The notes below the pieces were generated by a model, which did no database searches, was not told the origin of the DNA, and saw only the letters and a list, made by a program, of their open reading frames with translations. From contig NC_034016.1 in the NCBI RefSeq assembly GCF_000346465.2, positions 16,714,063 to 16,778,062 on the forward strand: a stretch of DNA of 64,000 nucleotides. Reading direction: 5' to 3'. This DNA is from Prunus persica (Eukaryota > Streptophyta > Magnoliopsida > Rosales > Rosaceae). The position numbers and the translations under genes were made by a program. Positions 45,703 through 59,742 of the stretch are shown in pieces (positions within the stretch are counted from its first letter, which is position 1; each line of letters begins with the position of its first letter).

Positions 45703-46538
45703 TACTAATAACATATATTATTATTATTATTATTATTATTATTACATACACATATACTATAATGTACATATATACATATATAATATATATATAAATACAT
45801 ATAGATATATACACATATATTATTATTATAATATACTCATATACACATACATATTAATATTATAATAATACATACATGTATACATGTATATATGTAATAT
45901 ATATTATATTATATATTTAATGTACATATATACACGTATATACATATATATATAAACACATATATACATATATAATATATAAATACATATAGATATATAC
46001 ACGTATATTATTATTATAATATACTCATATACACATACATATTAATATTATAATAATAGCATACATGTATATATGTAATATATATAAGTATATATACATA
46101 TATGTGTATATATATTATACCCATGTATGTATTATAATATACATATACACACGTATATACACATATACATTATATATTTATACTATATGTATATATATAT
46201 ATATTATAATATACATATATACATGTATATTATTATTATAACATACCCATATATATATATTATCTATTATAATATACATATATATGTATATGTATTATAC
46301 CCATGTATATATTATAATATATAGATACACCTATATACACATATATTATATACATGTATATACGTATATATATATATGTATATTATAATATATAATATAT
46401 ATACATATAATATATATACATATGTATTTTATAATATATAATGTATATGTATATATAAATACATATATAATATACATATATACACGTATATACATGTATA
46501 TTATTATTATTATTATAACATACCCATATATATTATAT
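45703..46538. repeat. AT-rich mini/microsatellite
   Basis: Runs of TTA, TA and TACATA words, including a longer repeat of about 188 bp (compare text from 45793 and 45981). Tyr/Ile-rich frames predicted here are translation of the repeat, not genes. Confidence 0.9.
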
Positions 46539-46939
46539 CAGTCCCCTTCTATTGAGGGATCCCTCAAATAAAATTATTTGAGGGACGCCCTTTAGGGTAC
46601 TCTATAATTTTTTTCCCAATGATCCAAACCATCTATTTTTTAGGTCTTCATTCATAGATCATCCTAACAAAAAATTAGACAAATCGGAAACCGTTTCGAC
46701 ATCCAATTGTGTCTTACAAAATCAATGAACATGGTACTTCAAGAAAATGCTAAAATTTCAATAACTTAATTGAGTGGTCAAATGATATCGGATTCAAGTA
46801 ATTTTTTGTAGGGATGATCTTTGAATGAGTATCTACAAAATAGACGGTTTGGATTAGTGAAATACAATCCGAAGTGGGGCCTACAAGGGGTGTCCCTCAA
46901 ATAAGCTTATTTGAGGGATCCCTCAATGGAAGCTCTCTG
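46539..46939 (+). mobile_element. 401-bp MITE family, copy 2
   Basis: Starts CAGTCCCCTTCTATTGAGGG and ends GGAAGCTCTCTG. It is flanked on both sides by TATATTATAT. It is closely similar to copy 3 and points the opposite way. Confidence 0.93.
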
Positions 46940-47140
46940 TATATTATATATATTATATTATACATACATATATATAAATATATGTATATGTATTATACCC
47001 ATGTATATTATAATATACATATATACACCTATATACACTTATATATATGTATGTACGTTTATATTATTTAAAATATATAATATTATTATAATATACTTAT
47101 ATACATGTATATATACATATATATATTATATGTATGTATA

Positions 47141-47540
47141 CAGAGAGCTTCCATTGAGGGATCCCTCAAATAAGCTTATTTGAGGGACACCCCTTGTAGG
47201 CCCCACTCCGGATTGTATTTCACTAATCCAAACCGTCTATTTTGTACATACTCATTCAAAGATCATCTCAACAAAAAATCACTTGAATCCGATATTATTT
47301 GACCACTCAATTAAGCTATTGAAATTTTAGCATTTTCTTGAAGCATCGTATTCATTGATTTTGTAAGACACAATTGGATGTCGAAATGGTTTCCGATTTG
47401 TCTAATTTTTTGTAAGGATGATCTATGAATAAAGACCTAAAAATAGATGGTTTGGATCATTGGGAAAAAAATTGTAGGGTACCCTAAGGGGCGTCCCTCA
47501 AATAAAATTATTTGAGGGATCCCTCAATAGAAGGGGACTG
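47141..47540 (-). mobile_element. 400-bp MITE family, copy 3 (inverted)
   Basis: Reverse complement of the same element: starts CAGAGAGCTTCCATTGAGGG and ends AGAAGGGGACTG. It is flanked by a perfect 10-bp duplication TGTATGTATA (47131..47140 and 47541..47550). Confidence 0.94.
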
Positions 47541-47753
47541 TGTATGTATATATACATATATATTTTATATATTATAAAATACATATATACATATATATAG
47601 ATATTTTTGAAAAAATAAAAAAAATTCTAGTCATAGTCCAAGTATACACCAAACGCAGGATAAGTGTTATCCAACTTAGACCAAGCCAAGCCAAGCCAAA
47701 CCAGTCCCTAAACATAGTCCATGCCAAGACAGTCCTGTGTACCAAATGAGCCC

Positions 47754-48131
47754 ATAGAGTTATATGCTTACTTATTAACGTTTGCTATTTTTTTTTTAAT
47801 TTACAAAAAATATTTATTTATTTTGTGGATCAACCTGGGCTTGGGCCCAACACAGTCCCCGTTGGTAAATCTGACAGTTGGCTGGCAAATGGTGCGCCGC
47901 GACAGGAAGAATGAAATGACGAAAAAACCCCTAAGAAACCGTTTCATTGACATACTTGTCCGAAAATCAGAACCTTTCCCCAACGGCTACTTGCAGAGAC
48001 GGCAAATTTAAAACTAACGACTCTTTCACACTTCACACTCTTCTTCGCTGACCTCCATTCCCCAACTCCAAACTCGCTTTCTCTGTCATTCACACAACTC
48101 AGGCTCCCTTCTCTTTTTCGCTCTGTGGAAA
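47754..48131 (+). promoter_or_regulatory. Upstream region of the TPX2-like gene
   Basis: About 380 bp between the composite transposon and the ATG. The CT-rich stretch at about 48020-48120 looks like a leader. The words CAACGG and TAACGACTC near 47980-48020 resemble Myb-type sites of mitotic promoters; this is tentative. Confidence 0.4.
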
Positions 48132-51100
48132 ATGGAGGAAGAAACTAAGTGCGTGCAGATCGACGGCGAGGAAGGCGGGGACGAGTTCTACGAGAAGATC
48201 GAAGCGCCCAAGTTCGTCGACTTCACCGGACCCGACCCGTACCGACCCGACGACCGCTACTGGTTCTGCATGCGAGTTGGTTCGTTTCACTCTAACCCGG
48301 CAACCCACAAATTTATCTCTTCCCTTTATTTATTTGTTTTTCACTAATCAGATGAAGCTCTTGCTTTAAAAGTTTTAAGCTTGGAAATGAATTTTATGTC
48401 TCTGTTAGCTTTTGATCCGCTTTATTATATTTGGTTCTGTTTTTGATGTGTTTGATTTGAAGCTCTCTGTTTGGTTGCTGGGAAATTGAAGGGGTAAATT
48501 AATTAACTGATGATTCTTTATTAGGAAATGAACAAAATCAACTAAAAGATAATTAATTTGAGTTGAAGACTTTAATGGGTTTATCCAGTTGACATGGTAA
48601 TATGCAATTCAGAATCACAGTGAGTCAGTGATAGGGCTAAGTCAGGAAGCCTAATTATAGAAATAAAAACCCCTTTTTTGTCTGATAAGGAAGTTTGTGT
48701 TGGTGTTTATTTTGTAGGGTGTGATCAGAAGCATGAAGAAGAATTAGACTCTGAAGCAGTCTACAAAAACTTTGTTCTTCGGGTGAGTATTAAATTTTGT
48801 TTTCGGTTCGAATTGGAATTACATAATTCACTTTATTTTGATATGACAATAATGAGTTTTGCAGGTCATGGCAGCAAGAAGTCCTAATGTAAGACACAGA
48901 AAAACACCAAGGTATATATGCAAAGCTTTCAATTGATTAAATTCCAATTTGGTTTTCATAATTTTGTAATTGGGCTTATAATGATATACCCTTTTATTTT
49001 TATTTGCTATGTAGTTTGAAATGCCCACTTACTGCTCCTGCAAAATCTTCCAAGCCTAGAGTATCAAGGTTGGCCCTGATTTCTTCGTTCTCTCGTAAGA
49101 TGGTTGATGTCAAAGATAAAGCCAGACCTCTTCAAAAGATCAGTGCAACCCCAAATGTTAAGGCAAAGCAACCATCTTCTGTGGCCAAAGCTCTCACTAG
49201 TCCAAGGAATAGAAAACCCATCTCAAATCCAGACACATTTCGAAGTGTTAGGAACCCCAAACTGAAAAATGTTGCAGTGCCAAAAAATAGGGTGGTGGCT
49301 AAAGCTCTGGTATTTCACTCTCCAAAGAAGGCTGTAAGAACCAAAGTTTCGAAGGAATGGGGTAGTCCTGTGGGAAAAATGTGTTCAGCCATGAAGAAAC
49401 TTGAGATCACCAGTGGAAAGAAACATGTATTGGGGTATAACAAGCCATTGCCTTTAGATACTTCAAGAAAACAATTCAGAGGGCGGGAAGTTAAAAGCCG
49501 GGTTTTTGATTCATTGCATTCCAACAATTGCAAGGGCCAGGAAGCCAAATCCATGAAGAGAAAGAACAAGGAAACAGACTTGAAACAGTGTTGTGATACT
49601 GTGCCTCATGAAGGGATTAATGACAACGATTCCGCCGACATGGAGGTTGATGAAAAATCAAGAAATGGTACTCTTGAAGGGTTCTCCTTGTCAGGTACTG
49701 CTAAGAGTAGTGGAGTAAATGGTGACGAACAGTGTATGGGAACTGGAAAAACCTCAGAACCTCCACTAGGTGAGAATCAAGTTGAAGTCCTATCAGAGAC
49801 CTCCAAAGGTGACCCTACCTCCTTGTCAAGTTCCAAACACGGGGATTCAGAAGAGAATGATGATAAGGAGAATGCCAAAGATGGAAATGGTCATGTGGAG
49901 AAAATAAAGTCAAGTTCAGAGAAGGCGAACACCGTTGAAAACATGGACAAAGATGATGATAAAGAAAATTCTTTGGCCTCTGACAACCCAGAAAATGAAA
50001 ATGAGGTATTTGAGAGTGATGATAAAGAAAATAATAAAGCTTCTGATGAGAACAGGTGTGTGGACTTTTGCTTCTTTACTTTTCAGTTCTCTGTATTTTT
50101 TGTAGAACTCAATTGTAATTAAAAATTTTCAAGTGATTACAGAGACCTGATTACTAATGGTCACTCCAAGAGGAAAAATCTGGGCAAGCATGGTCCTTAT
50201 AAAAACTCACAAAAGGTGGCTTCTTATAACCCCTTGTAAATCATACGATAATATCATATCTTCTAGTGTACTATCAGTTTCTGTTAAACTTTTGTCATTC
50301 ATGTTTTTTTATGCCTGCTAACACTTGAACAATGATGCAGGTCAATCAAGCTCAAGAGATGAAGAAAGAGAGCTCTACATCTGCTGCCACCAATGCTCAA
50401 GGGATGAAGAATAGGAAACCAAAGTCTACAAACCCTAAACCTTTTAGGTTTAGAACTGATGTATGCGGAACCTTTTCTGACCATTTTCTTTAATAAACAG
50501 TCAATGTCCAGGATATCTGATATGATTTTGGTTCTCTTTCTAGGAAAGAGGGATGCTTAAGGAAGCAACTTCGGAGAAAAAAGTTCATGCACCTCTAAGG
50601 AAATCACATTAGTCAAGCTCCCAGGGGCAAAGCCAATAAATAAACAGAAAGTGATACAGGTAAGTCTGTAGTTGAACTTTCTTTTACCCCTTTCTAGCAT
50701 GTCATAAATAAAGCTCCAGGCTAATACATTCATTCCTGATTAGATGACTAAAAACTGCCTTGGACAAAGTGACAATGAGAATGATACCCAAGGAGGCAGT
50801 GAAAAGAGATTCGACAGAAGAACACGACTAGATGAAAATGTAAGTCTCGTTGTCTTCGCTGAAAATAGATTACTCTTGAGGGTCTTTGCCTAGGTATCTG
50901 ATCAAGTTCTTATGGTACTATGCAGGGAAAGAAGGGAGCTAAGAAGACTTCAAAAAGAAACTTCGAAAGAAATTTGTCTTTAATAACTCCGCAAAATGAA
51001 CCTGGCCTGGACAGAATACAAAAACCAGATAAGGAAAGGACTAAATCACCAATGGTGCAGAAAAAAATTGTGAGACTGAGAGGGTGAGTACTTTTTCTTC

Positions 51101-51470
51101 TCAAAACTTCTAAATAAATTTGTCTGCAGTATCAACTTCAGTGACAAAGGGTCTATGTTCATCAAAACTTAATCATACTAGCCTTTTCTTTTGCAGGGTA
51201 GATTCAACTGGGAGGAAGGCATTGGTTTCCCCCAAGACACCTTGTCAACTCAGTGTAATAAAGGAAACCTCGTGGACAAATATAAGACCCAAGAAAGCAG
51301 CAAACCCCTGCAGTGCTTCTCCAGCAACCAATACCCCTTCCAGGTCATTGTCAAGGGGAAGAAGGCCTGCAACCATCCCAAAAGAGCCACATTTTCACAG
51401 TATTCACGTACCGAAGAACTGCATGGGGCTGCACAAGGAAAATGAGTTAATGGATGCCCAACAAAACTAA
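48132..51470 (+). CDS. TPX2-like nuclear/spindle protein with KEN boxes; single-base frameshift in exon 7
   Basis: Ten exons: 48132..48279, 48718..48782, 48865..48911, 49015..50055, 50143..50215, 50341..50460, 50544..50659, 50744..50839, 50926..51083 and 51197..51470. The N-terminal domain (EAPKFVDFTGPDPYRPDDRY, then RVGCDQKHEEE) is followed by a long basic, then acidic, low-complexity middle. That middle has three KEN motifs (codons at 49865, 49961 and 50024). The C terminus includes RRPATIPKEPHFHSIHVPK, close to the KEPxFH motif of TPX2-family microtubule proteins. Exon 7 is 116 nt and brings a stop at 50610..50612 (520 aa). One extra base near 50594..50600 would make it 117 nt and keep all later exons open (about 712 aa). 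So this is a recent deletion or an assembly error. The TPX2 link is an inference; the exon structure is well supported. Confidence 0.72.
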
Positions 51471-52097
51471 CTTATTTTCTTCTGTTGTATGATATATTCT
51501 TGTTTGTTCAATAACATCATTGAATTGTATTTGCTTGCTTATATGTATTCTGGTTGTTAGGCTTGTGGGGGCGTACTGAAACATGAGAGGATTGAATTGT
51601 ATTTATTCATTTAAAGGGCAGAGGCAATATATACTTGCCCTTTAAACAAACATGAGAGAGGATTGAATTGTATTTATTCATTTAAAGGACAGAGGCAATA
51701 CACCTGGTCCTTAATTTTCTAATTGTTTACCTTTTAGGTACTGAGACTTATGCACCTGGTGCAATTCGCAAGCTCTCTTTAATCAAACATGAGAGAGGAT
51801 TGAATTGTATTTATTCATTTAAAGGACAGAGGCTGTCCTTAATTTTCTAATTGTTTACCTTTTAGGTACTGAGACTTATGCACCTGGTGCAATTCGCAAG
51901 CTCTCTGACTCCCAAAATGTGGGAACCAACCATCTCTATCTTTAAGATATAATATATATGTATAAAGAGAGGAGAGGAGGGATGGAAAATAGAAGAGAAA
52001 AAGTTGATTATTTTAATTATTAATTTAAAGCTAAAAAAAATTAAACCATTCTATATGTTTTCTCCTCTTTCTTACCCAGACTGAGAGATGAATGAAA
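51471..52097. repeat. 3' flank with direct duplications
   Basis: The phrase ACATGAGAG(AG)GATTGAATTG plus its extension occurs three times (about 51579, 51648, 51785). A following 75-bp segment (TCCTTAATTTTCTAATTG and onward, to TTCGCAAGCTCTCT) occurs twice. The units 51648..51784 and 51785..51906 are tandem duplicates of about 137 and 122 bp. Confidence 0.88.
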
Positions 52098-52393
52098 TGT
52101 GAGAATGTGAAGGTAAAGAGTCCCACATTGGAAAGTTGAGAAACCTAGCAATGACTTATAAGGAGTTGAGCTACTCCCCCAATTGCCAATTGGTTTTGAG
52201 GTGGAACCTCAACTTCCTTCATGGTATCAGAGCAGGTTGCCCACGTGTGAAAGCCCAACAGTCACACGTGCTCCACGTCACCCAAAATGTGTTGTCCACG
52301 TGTTAGGCTTGAAAATTCGTCACACGTGTGGGGGCGTGTGAGAATGTGAACCCATTGCCAATTGGTTTTGGGGTGGAACCTCAACTTCCTTCA
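52098..52393 (+). mobile_element. Very small LTR retroelement (TRIM/SMART-like)
   Basis: Left LTR 52098..52221 (TGTGAGAATGTGAAGG to CTTCCTTCA) is followed at once by TGGTATCAGAGC (52222..52233), the classical primer-binding site for initiator tRNA-Met. About 100 bp of non-coding interior ends in a G-rich tract GTGTGGGGGCG. The right LTR at 52337..52393 begins and ends identically but lacks the LTR's middle. The whole is about 296 bp with no coding capacity. A target duplication was not seen, so the copy may be rearranged. Confidence 0.8.
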
Positions 52394-52600
52394 TGGTATG
52401 GAAGGGTTTCAGTTTAGAGGCCAACAAATTTATGAGCATATCAAACAGAATGTCTACATATTCAACAGCCCTCATCCAATTCCCCGCCAAACAGCTTTGA
52501 TACAAAGGGGAACACTAAACTGATACAATATTCCAACACTTCCATAGCAATTAAGTGGGAAGACTGTCACTTATTCTCTGATATTCTGATCTTTGTTTTC

Positions 52601-56207
<3,607 letters not shown>

Positions 56208-56740
56208 TGTTCTTCTTAGGTGGCGTTGGTTAATTGCTAATCCAAATTAAAATGGAATGGAATAAATTTTTTTTTATTTATATAAGACAAAATCTATATA
56301 TTCTATACTATAATAATAGGAGGGAAATTATTATAATTTAAATTTTTTTTCAAAAAAAAAAGAAAAAAAAAAAGAGAATGGATGGAATGGAATCCAAATT
56401 AAAATAAGAATAAAATGTAACCAAAGTGATTGCTTTATTACACAATTATATTACAAAGTAACACCCTCTGAATTAGCAGGAAAAAGAAGAGGGGGCAAAA
56501 AAAAAAAAAACAAAAAAACTAAACTAAACTAAACTCTCCTGCAAAGCATAGATCTAAATACTAGAGCTCCTTCCCAAGTTTTGTAGGCAGGAGCTTCTCT
56601 GGGAGCTAGGAAGACTATTGGAGTTCACAGACAGAGCATTGCTTGTGTATTTTTTGTATTGTGTATGTTGGGCTATATATGACATGAACCATAACTTCTG
56701 CCTTCAATTGTGCTACTTCTGTGCCATCTTGTGGGTATTT
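56208..56740. other. Spacer between RLK stop and PIP start
   Basis: PIP promoter region and RLK 3' UTR, both on the minus strand. It includes A/T homopolymers near 56260 and 56345-56380. Nothing else was recognised. Confidence 0.5.
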
Positions 56741-59700
56741 TTACCCTTCTTTGGTAATATTTATGCTGGTGAGTTTACGAGGCTCTGCCTCTTCCAGCAT
56801 TTGAACCACCATTCTCATGGAGGGCCTTAGAACCGGCACCCTAGCGGTGCAGTGAATTGCAATGCTCAGCACCTTGATGGCATCTTCTTTTAGATAATCT
56901 GAGGTGCTTGAGTCTACCAATTCAAGCACACTCTCCTTGTACTGCATTTTGCTGCAAACCCAGCTCACTATATCCATGTTGTCTCCAAACTCGGGCTCAG
57001 TTGGCCTCTTCCCTGTGACCAATTCCATCAAGACCACCCCAAAGCTATAAACATCACTCTTCTCATTGACCTTGCATGTATATGCGTACTCTGAACCACA
57101 AAACACAGACAAATTTAATCAGATTTTTCAGTGTCAACTGTTACATGTTAATTCATGAAGGAAAAGAAAAGGAAAGAAAAATTACCTGGAGCTATGTACC
57201 CAACTGTCCCAGCAATGACATGAGTGCAATCTGCACCAACCTGCATAATCTTGGCAAGCCCAAAATCAGCAATTCTTGGCTTCCAATCCCCATCCAGCAG
57301 AATATTGCTAGACTTCACATCCCTGTGTATCACAGGTCTGTGATTGCCATGGTGAAGATACTCCAACCCCCTTGCAGCCCCCAATGCAATCTCATGCCTC
57401 ACCTCCCACCCCATCTTCATCTTGTTACTTGTGTGCAGCTGATCCCATAAGCTTCCATTGGGAAAGTACTCATAAACCAGCAGATTGCTGTCCTCACTTG
57501 TTATGCTGCAGTAGAGCTTCACCACATTCACATGCCTCAGAGAGCTCAGTGTGGCCACCTCTGCATCATACTCTGAGGACCTGGGTTTGCACTTCTTCAA
57601 CATGGAAGCGCTGCTTCGGTAACTTTTTCGGTCACAGGTGTCTGAAGTGGTCCAAATGTGCTTTACAGCAAGTTCTTTCCCATCACTCAGTGCAACTTTG
57701 TATACATTCCCTGACCCTCCTTTGCCAATTAAATTCTCAGCTCTGATTGAGTCCAGGATTTCCTTTTCTGTGAAGCTTAGCACATGGTACTGCTTCATAG
57801 TCCAAGAATCACTCTTCAATGGATGGTCAAGACTCTTCCTCCTCAGCTTCAAGAGCGAGAAAACAGCAACCACAACAAGCAGAACAAGTATTCCAGCAAT
57901 GAAACTGGACAGGAATATTCGGGGTCCTCTAGAAGTTCCTGAATTTGAAGAACAAGACCTCACATTTTGCATGTTCCGACTGCACAAACCCGGATTCCCA
58001 TCAAAGCTTCCACTAAAGGCTTGAATGGATAGTGATTCCGGTATGCGTCCAATCAACCGATTGTTTGTCAGATCAAGAAGGCTGAGTTTGAGCGATGACA
58101 AAGTGGTAGGAATTTCACTGGAAAGTTGGTTTCCAGATAGGTTCAAGGAGTTTAGGTTATGCAATGATCCAAGACTTGATGGGATTTGGCCAGAAATATT
58201 GTTTTGGGCAAGGTTTATTTCAGAGATACCAACACATGAGCCTAATGAGTCTGGTATGGTACCAGACAACATATTTTGGTCCAAATGAAGACTGCTTAAT
58301 TTATTCAAATTCCCAATTGTTTCTGGGATTGGACCCTCAAACTGGTTCACACTCAGCTGAATTGAGACCAATGAGGTAGCTTCAGACAAAGTATCAGGCA
58401 ACTCACCTGAGAATCTATTATTAGCTAAGAGCAACAATGACAAAGAGTTTGCCTTACCAATATCTGGTGCCAGAAGACCTTCAAATTGATTCATAGCAAG
58501 ATCAATGATGATAACATTTGGCAAGCTCCACATTCCAACAGGGACACGACCCGAAAGCGAATTGTTACTCACACGAAACCGATTCAAAGACTTGCAATTG
58601 GCATAGTTTTCCGGGATCCCACCTGTGAAATTGTTCTGCAGCAGAAGAAAATCAACCATTTTTCCATTGTTGCACATGTCAGGTGGTATAGGACCAGTCA
58701 GATAGTTCTCTGATACATCAATATAATCCAAGCCAGCCCAAGAACCAAGCTTTTGAGGAAGAGTACCAGTGAGCTTGTTCTTGTAAAGTGAGATCTTAAC
58801 AAGGCTCTTGAACTCCCCAAACTCCTCAGGAATCTCTCCTTCTAATTGGTTTTCAAAGAGGTGCAGAGAGGCAAGCTGGGTCAAGGACCTCAGCTCAGAG
58901 AGATCACCTTCAAGCTTATTAGAGGAGGCATCAAAATTCACAAGGCTTGGAAGGCTACCAAGCCCAGCTGGGAGTTTCCCAGTAAGCAAATTTTCATAAA
59001 GCTCAAGCTGCCTGAGCTTCTTGAGATTTGAAATACTTTGTGGAATTTCACCAGACAGTTGGTTACCCGAAAGCTCCAGATTTTCAAGCAGAATAAGGTT
59101 TCCAATACCCTCTGGGATTTGTCCAGTGATGCTGCAATTTGTGAGGTACAGCCAATAAAGCTTGTCAAGCTTTATAACCTCTGCAGGAAATGAGCTTAGC
59201 TCAAATGGGTTGTCTCCAAGGCTCAAGAAAGTTAATTGGGTAAGATTTTCTAGTGATTTCCATGGAAATGCCCCTGAAAATCTGCTACCATTCAGACTCA
59301 AGAGGGTTAATTGGCTCAGAGATGACAAGTCAGGAACTTTCCCTGTAAATGAATTGTTGCCCAAATCCAACTGCTCCAAACTCGTGCAGTTTTTCAAGTC
59401 GTCTGTTAAGCTTCCGTGCAAGCCATTCCATCCCAAAGAAAGCTTCTTTAAAGATTGAAGCGAGCAAATTGAGTCGAATGGAAGAATCCCAGAAAGCTTT
59501 TGTTGAGAAAGGTTGATTTCAGAGACGAGGCCATTGGAGTTGCAGACAACACCAGTGAAGCTGCATATGGGAGTGGCTTCTGTCCAAGAAGTGAAAACAG
59601 TTGGGTTTGAGCCTTGAAGGGCGGTCTTGAGCTTGAAGAGCGGTTCAAGCTCGTTTGATGTGGATGGAGAAAGCAGGCACAGGCAGAGGAAGAGCAGAAT

Positions 59701-59742
59701 GAGAAAAGGTGTCGTCGGAGGACGCCATTGCCTGAACGACAT
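56741..59742 (-). CDS. RLK7: LRR receptor-like kinase, subfamily XI, RLK7/HAIKU2-like
   Basis: Two exons, 57186..59742 and 56741..57090, giving 968 residues. A signal peptide (residues 1 to about 29) precedes an LRR N-cap with CSFTGVVCNSNG and about 20 leucine-rich repeats. Then come a C-cap (NPGLCSR), a transmembrane helix at about 607-631 and a protein kinase. The kinase has GKGGSGNVY (about 672), AVKHIW, the HRD loop VIHRDVKSSN (about 805) and DFGLAK, so it is an RD kinase and looks active. The single intron in the activation-to-APE region (IAP|EYAY) is typical of the subfamily. RLK7 binds PIP-type stress peptides; HAIKU2 controls seed size. The extracellular and kinase wording looks closer to RLK7, but the orthology needs a tree. 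Confidence 0.88.

Larger units (their letters stand above)
45492..47753. mobile_element. Composite element with inverted termini, enclosing a minisatellite and two MITEs
   Basis: The left end GGGGTCGTTTGGTACACAGG mirrors the right end, whose complement is GGGCTCATTTGGTACACAGG. Both are followed by related TTGGC and GGACT words. This terminus style resembles hAT-like plant MITEs. Inside lie the AT minisatellite (45703..46538) and two 400-bp MITEs in opposite orientation. A clear target duplication was not found, so the outer boundary is an inference. Confidence 0.65.

Noticed and set aside
45703..46538. CRISPR-like or satellite centromeric array
   Set aside because: The repeats are irregular AT words without unique spacers, in a eukaryotic transposon; simple-sequence expansion explains them.
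45683..47183. Several Tyr/Ile-rich open frames
   Set aside because: They are translations of TA/TAC microsatellite DNA and of the MITEs; there is no codon structure or homology.
52222..52233. Fragment of a tRNA-Met gene
   Set aside because: Only the 12-base sequence complementary to the tRNA 3' end is present, directly after an LTR end, which marks a primer-binding site.
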